Positions 9,193 to 18,526 of a stretch of 54,422 bases of DNA are shown one piece after another. Below the pieces are notes generated by a model. It saw only the letters and a list, made by a program, of their open reading frames with translations. It had not been told where the DNA came from and did no database searches. The position numbers were made by a program, and so were the translations under genes. The number at the start of each line of letters is the position of its first letter. The first letter of the stretch is position 1. The stretch comes from an uncultured Granulosicoccaceae bacterium (lineage in GTDB: Bacteria > Pseudomonadota > Gammaproteobacteria > CALCKW01): NCBI GenBank assembly GCA_937965695.1, contig CALCKW010000051.1, positions 1-54,422 of the forward strand, read 5' to 3'.

Positions 9193-9677
9193 TCTACTTT
9201 CCTTGTGGTTCATGTTTTAAGGCATCTTGCACGGGAAGAATTAAGAAAAGTACGGCCTAGTACTGCGACGTAATTAGAAGTCCATGAAAAAGTGACCGCT
9301 TTGTGAAATATTGAAAACATATTGTGGGGATTGGTTGCTTGGATTGAACAGTGATCTCATTCCTTTCTGCGAAATTTCTACGGGTGTAAAGCATGGCTAA
9401 CTGGTTATTTCGGACTTGCTAACGTTCTGTATTGCTGGAAAGAACCTAAGGAAGCTGTGCATTCTTTCCTGTGCACTCGGTCAGTGGAGCCTTCATTTTG
9501 TCAATGTAGATGAACCGGCCGAATTCTAGTTTTTTCAAGACTCTGCACATTTTTGTGCGCTGTTTTTTTAGCCTGCTAGAGATCCAAAGGATCGAAAGTG
9601 TAAGCGATGTTCAAGCACTGCTGTGCATGCTCCACTAAACTGATACAACCAATATCGACTGAAGCAGGAGTGAGCGG
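9193..9677. other. intergenic region between prepilin and protease genes
   Basis: These 485 bases should hold the divergent promoters of the prepilin gene (minus) and the protease gene (plus). I see no confident promoter, sigma-54 site or small gene. A weak hairpin (GCACA, TTTT, TGTGC at 9545-9558) followed by a T run at 9562-9568 is the only structure noted. Confidence 0.4.
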
Positions 9678-10325
9678 GTGAAAGGGCTGATGACAGCACT
9701 TGGCTGTGTGCTTTGTCTCTGGAGCACCGTGACCAGAGCAAACTGCAGCAATGTTGTTCCTATGACCGTCCGAGACTCAGTACTTGTCGTCAGTAGCGAA
9801 GATGGTACGGTAGGCTCGGGCGTTGTTGTTGCCCCAAATCGTGTACTGACAGCAGCACACGCTGTGCGCAGCGGCGGCAGCCTGCAAGCGAAGGTCAGGG
9901 GTGAGCAGGTAAAAGCTCACCCCCTTTCTTTTGATATTGAAAAAGATCTAGCATTGTTGGTTCTCAATACAAGTGATTTGCCCGTTTTAGATTTGATGTC
10001 TCGTGATCTAGCACCTGGAGAAAACATATGGGTAGCAGGGCATCCTCGTGGTGGAGCCCGGCAATTCTCTTTTGGCCAAGTGGTAGGCCTATGGCATGAT
10101 GCTCTGCGCGTGACAGCCTTAGTAGAGCAGGGGCAGTCCGGTGGTGCGCTCTTAGGGTGCGAGGGCGAACAGGTGTTGTTAGGTGGCACATTGAGTGGCT
10201 ATGGAGTCTTAGAGCGCGATGGCTTGAGTTTGCGTCTGCCTGAATTCTCGTTGGCAGTGCCTATGGCGCAATTACGCTCTTTTCTTGCGGACGCGGGTGT
10301 GCAGCTGGCGTCGTTGAACAAGTAG
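9678..10325 (+). CDS. secreted trypsin-like serine protease
   Basis: A signal peptide (residues 1-21, ending near TVTRA) is followed by a trypsin/DegP-like fold of about 195 residues with a complete triad: His61 in TAAHAV, Asp90 in DIEKDLALL and Ser154 in QGQSGGALL. There is no PDZ domain, so this is a minimal periplasmic or secreted protease rather than a DegP/DegS. The GTG start at 9678 has AGGAG seven bases upstream. It ends eight bases before the PPK2 gene, which suggests co-transcription, though no functional link between the two is known. The substrate is unknown. Confidence 0.85.
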   Translation: MKGLMTALGCVLCLWSTVTRANCSNVVPMTVRDSVLVVSSEDGTVGSGVVVAPNRVLTAAHAVRSGGSLQAKVRGEQVKAHPLSFDIEKDLALLVLNTSDLPVLDLMSRDLAPGENIWVAGHPRGGARQFSFGQVVGLWHDALRVTALVEQGQSGGALLGCEGEQVLLGGTLSGYGVLERDGLSLRLPEFSLAVPMAQLRSFLADAGVQLASLNK

Positions 10326-10333
10326 GGGATCTG

Positions 10334-11215
10334 ATGAGCGATAAAAAGGATTTAAAGTGGCTGGCGTCTGGCGGTGGCGATTTTTCACTAGAGCAATGCC
10401 CCACGTCGGTTCATGCCGAGAAGCGGGATGCTGGTTCACTCAAAAAAGAACTACGGCGCGTGACAAAAAAAATATCGGAACTACAACGTAAGCTCTACGC
10501 TGATGACCGTCACTCGTTGCTATTTGTTTTTCAAGCCATGGATGCTGCGGGTAAGGACAGCACAATTCGTCATGTTTTCAGCGGTGTTAACCCCGCTGGC
10601 TTTCAAGTCCATTCTTTTAAAAAACCCAGCGACAACGAACTTGATCATGATTTCTTGTGGCGCTCGGCGAAAGCACTGCCTCAACGTGGTCGCATCGGGG
10701 TGTTTAACCGTAGCTACTACGAAGAAGTATTAGTCGTTCGAGTGCACAAGGGCATATTAGACAGTCAACGTCTGCCCGTTGATTGCAGTAGAAGTGAAGA
10801 TATTTGGCAAGAACGGCTTCAATCGATTGCCGACCATGAAAAGCATTTGGCACGCAATGGTACCCGTGTGGTTAAGTTTTTCTTGCATGTATCTCGAGAA
10901 GAGCAGGCAAAACGATTTATTTCTCGAATCGATGAGCCTGAAAAGAATTGGAAATTTAATCCAAGAGACATCAAAGAGCGTCAGCATTGGGATGAGTATC
11001 AACAGGCCTATCAAAAGGCACTGGGGCACACCAGCAAACCGTGGGCTCCCTGGTACGTCATTCCCGCAGATGACAAACCTCGCGCTCGGTTAGAAGTTGC
11101 CAGAATAGTTTTGCATCAGCTTGAAAGCTTACCATTACAGTGGCCAAAAGCCGAATCAGAAGATGTCTCTGCGCTGCAAGAGTATCGAAAGGGTTTGGCA
11201 AGCGGCGAGTTGTAG
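10334..11215 (+). CDS. polyphosphate kinase 2 family protein (class III-like)
   Basis: PPK2 enzymes transfer phosphate between polyphosphate and nucleotides in the cytoplasm. The 293-residue protein has the Walker A-like MDAAGKDS (69-76), the segment FKKPSDNELDHDFLWR and the Walker B/lid motif FNRSYYEEVLVVRVH (124-138). These resemble class III single-domain PPK2 proteins, which phosphorylate AMP and ADP from polyphosphate; the class call is by motif memory and needs a tree. Start ATG follows the protease gene by eight bases with a GGGGA ribosome binding site. Confidence 0.9.
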   Translation: MSDKKDLKWLASGGGDFSLEQCPTSVHAEKRDAGSLKKELRRVTKKISELQRKLYADDRHSLLFVFQAMDAAGKDSTIRHVFSGVNPAGFQVHSFKKPSDNELDHDFLWRSAKALPQRGRIGVFNRSYYEEVLVVRVHKGILDSQRLPVDCSRSEDIWQERLQSIADHEKHLARNGTRVVKFFLHVSREEQAKRFISRIDEPEKNWKFNPRDIKERQHWDEYQQAYQKALGHTSKPWAPWYVIPADDKPRARLEVARIVLHQLESLPLQWPKAESEDVSALQEYRKGLASGEL

Positions 11216-11236
11216 CAGAGCACGGTTGACGGCTGG

Positions 11237-12460
11237 CTAGCCGACCATATCGTTAAGCTCAAAAATAGGTAGTAAAATCCCTAAAACAATGGCCAAAATC
11301 GCAGCACCCATAATTAAAACGATGGTGGGTTGCAATATGCCAAGTGCGCCCGAGACGGCTGAGTCCTGTTCTCTTTCCAGGTGTGTGGCAGCCTTTTCAA
11401 GCATGTACCCTAAGCGACCAGAGCCTTCGCCACTAGCGATAAGATGTAGCAACATCGGTGGGAACTGTTTGCTGTTTTCCAAGGCGCGCGAGAGAGATGT
11501 GCCTTCTCGCACTTTTGCAGATGCCTCAAGCACTGCTTTTCGCATAGGTCTGTTGCTGATGACTTGACTGGCAATGTCTAGCGCTTCCAGAACGGGTACC
11601 CCACTGGCGGCTAGTATGCTCAGCGTGCGAGCAAATGATGCCGCGTTGGCGCTTCTCACGAGTTTCCCCGCGACAGGAAGTTTAAGTATGAAGCTGTGAA
11701 CTTTGAACTTGAAAGCGTCAGATTGCATTGCACGAGCAAACGCAATTATTCCCACAATCATTAAAATTACGACGAGCAGACCCCAGTTTTGAACAAAGTC
11801 TGAGGCGGCAATCAGTGCAAGCGTGATCCCGGGTAACTCCTGTCCTAGATCATCAAAGGTTTCGACAACCTTAGGCACCACAACGGCAAGCATTAGCGCC
11901 ACAATGGCTATGGATATCACCACTAAAAAAATGGGATAAACCAACGCTTTTTTTACGGTAGATTGTGTGGACTGTCGATCTTCAGAGAAATCTGCGAGGC
12001 GCTCCAACACGCCGTCTAAATGCCCTGATTGTTCTCCTGCTGAAACGGTAGCTCGGAACATTTCCGGAAAAACTTTAGGGTATTGTCCCAGTGCTTCGGC
12101 GAAGGAGTGGCCTTCCATGAGTTTTCCGCGCACGGTCAACAGAAGACTTTTTACTTTGTTTTTTTCGGAGTGCTTTGCAGTGGCAGCTAAGGATTCTTCC
12201 AGTGGAGTACCGGCGCTGGTTAAAGTGGCAATTTGACGAATAATCAACGAGAGTTCTGAAGTTTTAAGACTGCCCCGGAAATTGGCGTGGGTCTTTTCGC
12301 TGTTGCCAGCCTTGTCTTTGCTATTACTCTCTTCAACTTTGAGTGGTGATAGCCCTTGATCCCGAAGCTGGCCACGGATTTGACGTGCACTGTCGCCTTC
12401 TAGGATGCCTTTTTTCTCGCGTCCTTTGGCGTCTAAAGCGAGATATTCAAATGCTGGCAT
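11237..12460 (-). CDS. gspF: type II secretion inner-membrane platform protein GspF
   Basis: GspF is the polytopic platform protein of the type II secretion pseudopilus machine. The 407-residue product starts MPAFEYLALDAKGREKKG, typical of GspF, and contains two repeated T2SSF domains, each with long hydrophobic helices (around residues 170-195, 220-245 and 375-400). The length is standard. Its ATG directly abuts the gspE stop codon. It is the last gene of the gspC-D-E-F run; no gspG follows, as the convergent PPK2 gene ends 21 bases away. Confidence 0.96.
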   Translation of the reverse strand: MPAFEYLALDAKGREKKGILEGDSARQIRGQLRDQGLSPLKVEESNSKDKAGNSEKTHANFRGSLKTSELSLIIRQIATLTSAGTPLEESLAATAKHSEKNKVKSLLLTVRGKLMEGHSFAEALGQYPKVFPEMFRATVSAGEQSGHLDGVLERLADFSEDRQSTQSTVKKALVYPIFLVVISIAIVALMLAVVVPKVVETFDDLGQELPGITLALIAASDFVQNWGLLVVILMIVGIIAFARAMQSDAFKFKVHSFILKLPVAGKLVRSANAASFARTLSILAASGVPVLEALDIASQVISNRPMRKAVLEASAKVREGTSLSRALENSKQFPPMLLHLIASGEGSGRLGYMLEKAATHLEREQDSAVSGALGILQPTIVLIMGAAILAIVLGILLPIFELNDMVG

Positions 12461-14050
12461 CTAGTGTTCTCGCGTGACTCGCAGAACTTCTTCCAGAGAG
12501 GTAAGGCCCGCCAGTACCTGGCGCTTGCCGTCGTCAAACATGCTCGGAGAAAGCGACCGAGCGTAGAGCTCCATTTCATGTTCTCCACTGCCGTCGTGAA
12601 TCAAGTTGCGCATAGTGTTGTCAATGGGCACTACTTCGTAAATACCACCGCGCCCAGAGTAGCCTGTTTGCTTACAGACAGAACAACCGACTGGGCGGCT
12701 CAGTTTCACATCGGTATCCACGGGCAGGTCTAGCACTTCACACTCTGCAGCCGTTGGTGAAGCTTCTTTTCGACAATTTGCACAGAGTTTTCGAACCAGA
12801 CGCTGCGCAATAACGCCTGCTAGCGATGACGACAACAGGAAACGTTCAACACCCATGTCACGTAATCTTGTGACTGCACCCACAGCGGTGTTGGTGTGCA
12901 ACGTGGACAAGACCAAGTGACCCGTCAAACTGGCTTGTACAGCGATTTCTGCCGTTTCCAAGTCGCGAATTTCACCCACCATCACCACATCCGGATCTTG
13001 GCGAAGAATAGCGCGCAGACCGCGTGCAAAATCGAGTTCTACCTTGTGGTTGACTTGAGTTTGACCGATGCCATCGAGGTAGTACTCGACGGGATCTTCC
13101 ACAGTAAGAATAGTGTTACGGCCGTTGTTGAGTTGGGTCAATGCTGCATATAGTGTTGTGGTCTTTCCCGATCCAGTTGGACCGGTCACGAGCACAATAC
13201 CGTGTGGCATGGAGAGCGTGTCAGTAAGAACCTTGAGGCTCTTGTCGTCCATGCCCAAATTGGTGAGATTAAGTCTGCCCGCTTGCTTGTCTAACAAGCG
13301 CATAACCACACGTTCGCCGTGCCCTGAAGGCAAAGTGGAGACCCGTACATCGACAGCTCGGCCAGCAACGCGCACTGAAATTCGCCCATCTTGAGGCAAT
13401 CGCTTCTCGGCGATGTCTAGCTTCGACATGACCTTGATGCGAGAAATAATTAAGTTGGCAATTTGTCGTGGTGGCTCAAATAAATTGAGCATAATGCCGT
13501 CGACACGATAGCGAATGCGCAAGCTCTTTTCAAAAGGTTCGATGTGTACATCCGAGGCGCCGTCGCGGATAGCTTGCGTCAACATAGCGTTAATCAAGCG
13601 GATGACAGGTGCTTCGTCAGAAGCCTCCATCAAGTCCTCAGGCTCTGGTAGCTCGTCGCCGAGTTCGCTCAGATCGTAGCCGTCACCCAAGTCATCAATT
13701 ATGTCTGAGCTCGCTCCGTTACCACCTTCGTAGTACTCGGCAAGCTCAGTTTCGAAGTCTTCGTCGGGAATTTCGAACAACGTGGTGGAAACACCCAGCT
13801 TGCGCTGTGCTTCTATAATTGCAGTTGTCGCGGTACCGGGGCGATAGCACAAAACGGTTTGACCATCGTCGTAGTGCTTAGCAAACACACTGTGGCGTTT
13901 TGCAAAGCTGTAGGGCAATCGGAGACCAGCGATTTCATTCGCGGCAGCAGTATCTTCAAGACTGTCGTCGACAAAGTCTTCTGCGCCGATGAGTTCATCA
14001 TCGTCAAATAAGTCGTCGTCTGAGCCGATGGTTTTCAACTGCGGGTTCAC
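12461..14050 (-). CDS. gspE: type II secretion ATPase GspE
   Basis: GspE powers pseudopilus assembly from the cytoplasmic face. The 529-residue protein carries Walker A GPTGSGKT (290-297), Walker B with DVVMVGEIRD (~354-363), and a tetracysteine zinc motif (Cys423, 426, 456, 459). The first ~40 residues are strikingly acidic (an Asp/Glu-rich stretch at 10-35), and a second acidic stretch spans ~95-148 before the conserved core. The start is a GTG that overlaps the gspD stop by four bases (GTGA). The acidic insertions look lineage-specific; I know of no assigned role. Confidence 0.96.
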   Translation of the reverse strand: MNPQLKTIGSDDDLFDDDELIGAEDFVDDSLEDTAAANEIAGLRLPYSFAKRHSVFAKHYDDGQTVLCYRPGTATTAIIEAQRKLGVSTTLFEIPDEDFETELAEYYEGGNGASSDIIDDLGDGYDLSELGDELPEPEDLMEASDEAPVIRLINAMLTQAIRDGASDVHIEPFEKSLRIRYRVDGIMLNLFEPPRQIANLIISRIKVMSKLDIAEKRLPQDGRISVRVAGRAVDVRVSTLPSGHGERVVMRLLDKQAGRLNLTNLGMDDKSLKVLTDTLSMPHGIVLVTGPTGSGKTTTLYAALTQLNNGRNTILTVEDPVEYYLDGIGQTQVNHKVELDFARGLRAILRQDPDVVMVGEIRDLETAEIAVQASLTGHLVLSTLHTNTAVGAVTRLRDMGVERFLLSSSLAGVIAQRLVRKLCANCRKEASPTAAECEVLDLPVDTDVKLSRPVGCSVCKQTGYSGRGGIYEVVPIDNTMRNLIHDGSGEHEMELYARSLSPSMFDDGKRQVLAGLTSLEEVLRVTREH

Positions 14051-16146
14051 TGTTTGACTTCAAGTGCTGCGGTGGAAGGCAATTGAACAGAACGCGAAGA
14101 AAAATCACTGATGCGTTTTCCTTTGAAGAAAACGTCTAGCTCAGGCAATGGCACGCTGGTGCTTCTATCGTTCATGTTCTCTTGCAATGAAGTCATGTGT
14201 TCCGATCGCAGATAGTTATACTTTTCACTGGAGTAGTACTGTGCTGTTTGTGCGTCACGCAAAATGGTTGGTCGAATAAAAACCATCAAATTACGTTTAT
14301 TGTTTCGTCGGCTTTTGTATTGGAAAAGCTTGCCAAGAAACGGAAGGTCGCCCAATAAAGGCACTTTCTCGACAGAGTTTGCAGAATTATCATCAATCAA
14401 GCCACCTAGGACTAGGGTTTGCCCGTCGTCGATCAACACACTGGTATTGATGGTTCGCTTGCTGGTCACGATATCCGCTGCACCGCTAGAAGCGTTGTCC
14501 TCTACCTGTGAGACTTCCTGCTCAATAACCAACTTGATCGTATCCCCCTCATTTATTTGAGGCTTGATCTTCAGTTTTATACCGACATCTTGGCGCTCTA
14601 TGGTTTGAAAAGGGTTGTTGCCATTGGAAATCTCAGAGCTTGTAATTATTGGCACGTTGCTACCCACAACGATTGACGCTTCTTCGTTATCCAGAGTGAC
14701 CAAAGAAGGTGTCGATAAGATGTTGTTCTTGGAATCAGTGGCAATGGCACGTATAACAGCTGCGATGTCTGCACCGCTCCCATCGTACCCTAGCAATGCG
14801 CTCAAACCACCAGCCAGAGCGGTCGGATCAACGGCAGTTGCGTATGCTCCTGCTAATGCACCACCCAAGTTGCTCGCCACGATTGGTTCGCCTGTACTAC
14901 CCCCAGCCACCAGCCCGGCACCTAACTCGCGGGCGGTACTCTCAGATACTTCCGCAATGATGGCTTCGACGAGTACCTGCGCACGACGAATATCTAGCTG
15001 TCGCACGACTGCTAGAATGTTTTTCATCTCGCCAGGAGGTGCAGTGATGATTAGGGCGTTAGTCTGCGGATCGGCCTGAATGTCTATGTTGCTCTCAGTG
15101 CTGACCTGCACATTACCTTGAGAGGTGTTGGAGACTAAGGGTTGAATCTGCTGTACCGGATCCGCTGGAACTGTTCCCGGTGCAGGTGCGGCCGCTGGGC
15201 TTGCACCGACTGCCGGCGCTCCATCAATAGAAATGCCGACTTTTGATTGCCCTTGAGATACACCGGTCAATATATTGATTAATTCATCGGCTTTTGCGTA
15301 TTTGAGGTAGACCACTTTGGTATTTCCACCGGTTTCCAGTGGTGTATCCAAGTTGGCGATCAGGCTGCGCACGCGCAAGCGGCTTGATTTGTCTCCATTG
15401 AGAATGAGACTGTTAGTGCGCTCGTCTGAAGCCATGTTTAGTGTGCTGCTGCCGTCAGCCCGATTCTGTCCTTCTAACGTATTGATAATACGGATTATCT
15501 CTGCCGCTGAAGCGTGTTTAAGTTTGATGATTTCAACTTTGCCGCTGTCACCAACATCAATGCGTTTGATGATCTGTAGTAGGCGATTAATATTTCCCGC
15601 ACGGTCAGTGATGATGAGCGAATTCGTCGAGGTATAGGCTGCCAAGTGGCCTTGCTGAGGGACCAATGGGCGCAATATGGGTACAAGCTGCGCTGCCGGA
15701 ACATTGTCTACTTTGATGACATGTGTAACCAACTGATCACTGGTGCTGTTAGCGGGCATGTCGTTTAACAGATCAGGCACTGGTCCCGTGCGCGCGGTAA
15801 CTTCGGGCAAAATCTTGATCAAATCGCCTTGAGGCACAGCGGCAAAACCGTGCACTTGCAGCACCGATAAAAACACTTCATAAAGTTCTGTAGCGTTAGT
15901 GGGTGTCGAAGAGATAACGGTCACTTTGGCTTTGACGCGCGGATCAACGATGAAGTTCTTGCCGGTGCGTTGGGATACAAGGCTGATAAGAGCGCTGATA
16001 TCTGCATTGGGCATGTTCAGCGTGAAATCACCCTGACCTTCTTTGACAATTGCACTATCCTCTCCATAGCCAGGAGATGCTACAGCTAGCATTCCGACCA
16101 CTAAAGCGGCAGCAAGGGTTTTATTGGTGTTTTTTATATTTCTCAA
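14047..16146 (-). CDS. gspD: type II secretion outer-membrane secretin GspD
   Basis: GspD forms the outer-membrane channel. The 699-residue protein has a signal peptide (ending near SPGYG, ~residue 28), an N0 domain (FTLNMPNADISALISLVSQ), successive N1-N3 domains separated by an Ala/Pro/Gly-rich linker near 305-325, and the C-terminal secretin domain ending with VPLLGDLPFLGKLF and FIRPTILRD. The start is a TTG at 16146 with a poor ribosome binding site, chosen because it gives a complete signal peptide. The tail after the secretin domain (~90 residues) could be the S-domain region for a pilotin. Confidence 0.96.
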   Translation of the reverse strand: MRNIKNTNKTLAAALVVGMLAVASPGYGEDSAIVKEGQGDFTLNMPNADISALISLVSQRTGKNFIVDPRVKAKVTVISSTPTNATELYEVFLSVLQVHGFAAVPQGDLIKILPEVTARTGPVPDLLNDMPANSTSDQLVTHVIKVDNVPAAQLVPILRPLVPQQGHLAAYTSTNSLIITDRAGNINRLLQIIKRIDVGDSGKVEIIKLKHASAAEIIRIINTLEGQNRADGSSTLNMASDERTNSLILNGDKSSRLRVRSLIANLDTPLETGGNTKVVYLKYAKADELINILTGVSQGQSKVGISIDGAPAVGASPAAAPAPGTVPADPVQQIQPLVSNTSQGNVQVSTESNIDIQADPQTNALIITAPPGEMKNILAVVRQLDIRRAQVLVEAIIAEVSESTARELGAGLVAGGSTGEPIVASNLGGALAGAYATAVDPTALAGGLSALLGYDGSGADIAAVIRAIATDSKNNILSTPSLVTLDNEEASIVVGSNVPIITSSEISNGNNPFQTIERQDVGIKLKIKPQINEGDTIKLVIEQEVSQVEDNASSGAADIVTSKRTINTSVLIDDGQTLVLGGLIDDNSANSVEKVPLLGDLPFLGKLFQYKSRRNNKRNLMVFIRPTILRDAQTAQYYSSEKYNYLRSEHMTSLQENMNDRSTSVPLPELDVFFKGKRISDFSSRSVQLPSTAALEVKQ

Positions 16147-16251
16147 CTGCTTGATCCGCTCTGAAATTAGCTGCGCAACAGCTTGATTGGAAACCGATTA
16201 TACAATGACAAATCGGTCAAAACCTAATGACTGTTTCAGTAATGTTACACG

Positions 16252-17184
16252 CTATTGCAGAGAGATACTGACAGGAATTTCTGCTCCATTACGCAACAAG
16301 GTCATATCGACTTGCTGAGCCGTCACTAGCTGGCGTAGCGCTTTGAGACCACGCCTCTGGTTGTCTAGTTTCACTCCATTGAGAGAAACAACCACATCTC
16401 CAGGCTCAATGCCGAAGTTGCGCATGAGTGAAGCATCTTGCTTCGGGTTGAGTTTGTAGCCGACGACGCGGCCATTTTGTCGGAAGGGGCGTACATCCAT
16501 AAGTTGTTGCATGGTGGACGGATTGCGCACCATATAGTCGCGAAGTGCGCCAGGAGTTTGTGGTAATTGGCTCACATCAACACCGTTTGCGGGGCTTGCT
16601 GCACTCGGGCTAGAACTGGTTGTTGGTTGTGCTGCATTAATATTTTGCGCACTAGGGGCTACGCTTGTGTTGCCTAATTCAGGTTTCGGTAAGTCAATTC
16701 GCTCGCGCTTGCCGCCATTGTTGATAACCACATACAGCGCGTAAACTTCTTCTAACGTGGCGCGTTCAATCTTCTCCCCGACCGCGACCACGGTATCTTC
16801 TCGGCCACCACTGATCAATGCATGGCCGATCTTGGGATCGTTTGTTGCCATAATGCCAGCTAATTTAACGTTGAGGCGAGATTTGGGTGCTTCTTTTGTG
16901 GGTTGGTTCGTTTCCGGAGCGCGCACGGCACGAGAGGCTTCAATACCGAATAAGTGCGCATCGACAATTTGTTGAGATAGCGATGTCGCGGGATCTGAAG
17001 CAGAGGATTTAGCCGTTAAGGGGCGCGCGATATCTTTGTTATTCGTGTTATCGGGTAGCAATTCGATGGCGAGTAATGCAGTTGCATAGCCGAGTACGCC
17101 AATGAGTACCCAAGTGCTCAGGGTAGCAAGTGAACTAGAGATGTTCTCGCCATGTAGCGATTTTATCGTGGACATCGATGCCAT
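16252..17184 (-). CDS. gspC: type II secretion inner-membrane protein GspC
   Basis: GspC links the inner-membrane platform to the secretin. The product has one N-terminal membrane segment (about residues 20-45), a homology-region domain (~residues 95-155 with ARLNVKLAGIMAT-like sequence), a Ser/Ala/Pro linker, and a C-terminal PDZ domain (~215-310, with FGIEPGDVVVSLNGV). I use the ATG at 17184; a TTG at 17205 and an ATG at 17175 are alternatives and none has a strong ribosome binding site. It is the first gene of the gspC-D-E-F group. A 105-base gap separates it from gspD. Confidence 0.93.
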   Translation of the reverse strand: MASMSTIKSLHGENISSSLATLSTWVLIGVLGYATALLAIELLPDNTNNKDIARPLTAKSSASDPATSLSQQIVDAHLFGIEASRAVRAPETNQPTKEAPKSRLNVKLAGIMATNDPKIGHALISGGREDTVVAVGEKIERATLEEVYALYVVINNGGKRERIDLPKPELGNTSVAPSAQNINAAQPTTSSSPSAASPANGVDVSQLPQTPGALRDYMVRNPSTMQQLMDVRPFRQNGRVVGYKLNPKQDASLMRNFGIEPGDVVVSLNGVKLDNQRRGLKALRQLVTAQQVDMTLLRNGAEIPVSISLQ

Positions 17185-17365
17185 GCGAGATTCCGAGAGC
17201 TCCAAGTATAGCGGGGTTACATCTTAAGAGTCTTTTGTACCAATAACGTTCGGCGTCGTTTCCGAACTTCATATCACCAAACAGTGATTGTATGGTCTCG
17301 GGTGTAATTTCGCTCTAATTTCTAACGATTAAAATGGTGCATTGCCGTCTTTTAAGACAGCCTGA

Positions 17366-17390
17366 TGCGGTTACATTTAGAGTAACCGCA
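17366..17390. terminator. inverted repeat downstream of the HU gene, possible terminator
   Basis: TGCGGTTAC and GTAACCGCA pair over nine bases with a seven-base loop, 21 bases after the HU stop codon on the minus strand. A second small palindrome (GTCTT-TT-AAGAC) follows at 17347-17358. Neither has a clear T run, so termination is only a possibility. Confidence 0.45.
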
Positions 17391-17410
17391 ACAAGTGTGT
17401 CAGCCGAAGC

Positions 17411-17776
17411 CTACACCATATCTTTTAAGCCTTTCAGCGCCAAAATCTTGACCGCTTTGCGGGCAGGTTTGGCAGCGATCATGATCTCTTCGCCAGTGAA
17501 AGGATTGACGCCTTTGCGAGCTTTGGTTGCTGGACGCTTGACGACTTTGATTTTCATCAAACCAGGGACCGTGAAAAAACCAGGTCCACGTGGCTTGAGG
17601 TTTTTAGAGATCATACCGCTGAGTGATTCCAAAACCGCTTGCACGTCTTTGCGAGTCAGTTCAGTTTCGCCAGCAATGTGGTTGAGGATCTCTGTTTTAG
17701 TTGGGGCTTTCTTCGCGGTGCTTGCAGATGTAGCCGCTGCTTTTTTCTTGCTAGTGGCTTTTTTCTTTGCAGCCAT
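17411..17776 (-). CDS. HU/IHF-family DNA-binding protein with basic N-terminal tail
   Basis: Residues ~27-121 form an HU/IHF-type domain, with the conserved GVNPFTGEEIMIAAKPARKA near the C-terminus. The first ~25 residues are almost only Lys, Ala, Ser and Thr (KKK at 4-6 and 10-12), resembling a histone H1-like tail, so the protein should bind DNA non-specifically and compact the nucleoid. At 121 residues it is about 30 longer than classical HU. CAGGAGC precedes the ATG at suitable spacing. It is monocistronic. Confidence 0.9.
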   Translation of the reverse strand: MAAKKKATSKKKAAATSASTAKKAPTKTEILNHIAGETELTRKDVQAVLESLSGMISKNLKPRGPGFFTVPGLMKIKVVKRPATKARKGVNPFTGEEIMIAAKPARKAVKILALKGLKDMV

Positions 17777-17971
17777 AATAGTTATGCTCCTGATTTTTGG
17801 TTGTAACTTTTTGCGGGTTCAGCACCCTCAAACGAAAGCGCCATGTATCTATGAATCGCGACCGGAAGATAGCACAGAAGACGAGGTGGCGTTGGTGGAA
17901 ATCACCAAAAAAAGCCGTTTTTGTAGGGGTTTTGGCGATTAATGCAAGTGCGGAGGGTCAAAAAGAGGCAT

Positions 17972-18397
17972 TTAGGGCAGTGTTTTGCTGAAAACGAAAG
18001 CTTGAGGAGGTAGGCCTAGGGCGCTTACTGAGAGTTCAAAATCCAGTTTTTCACCTTCTGAAAATGGGAATTCTGCCGCGTAGAACAGCGCATCGTCTGG
18101 GCTATTGATGACGCGTAGTTTTAGCGCTTTCATCAACCCAGAAGGCCTTTTGATGATGACGTGGACACGCCCTTTTAGCGTTTCTTTGGTGCCTTTGTTA
18201 AGTAGCATTATGTTAATGATGCCCGTATTTGGTCCAGCCTTTACACCCAACATTTGCGATGATTCTAGGCTCAGGGCGTCGCTAGCAACCACGCGATAAC
18301 GCAGCAGAAAGCTCCCGCAATCATGAGAATCCGCCGCCCACAGCGCACTGCTCAACAAGAGTAGTGTCATCATTGCAAGCAGTTTGCGTTTAATCAC
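17972..18397 (-). CDS. exported DUF4426 protein
   Basis: The 141-residue product has a signal peptide (MIKRKLLAMM followed by a Leu-rich core, cleaved after ALWA) and a DUF4426-type beta domain. Its function is unknown; proteins of this family are encoded near proC-yggT in Pseudomonas, as here. I chose the GTG at 18397 because GGAG lies six bases upstream; a TTG at 18409 would overlap that ribosome binding site. It follows yggT by 129 bases on the same strand. Confidence 0.8.
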   Translation of the reverse strand: MIKRKLLAMMTLLLLSSALWAADSHDCGSFLLRYRVVASDALSLESSQMLGVKAGPNTGIINIMLLNKGTKETLKGRVHVIIKRPSGLMKALKLRVINSPDDALFYAAEFPFSEGEKLDFELSVSALGLPPQAFVFSKTLP

Positions 18398-18526
18398 TGC
18401 GGGCTCCAAAAGTTAAAAGTAGCATGCATTCCCACGGTAAGAGGGCAGGGCTTTGCTGAAGTTCCCTCTGCGCATAGGTAGACAGCTTCACTATTATCTT
18501 ATTCCTTAAGTCCAGCAAGCGGCGTG

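Noticed and set aside
9545..9568. Hairpin with T run as a terminator
   Set aside because: Only five base pairs, seven bases mixed before the T run, and no gene ends there.
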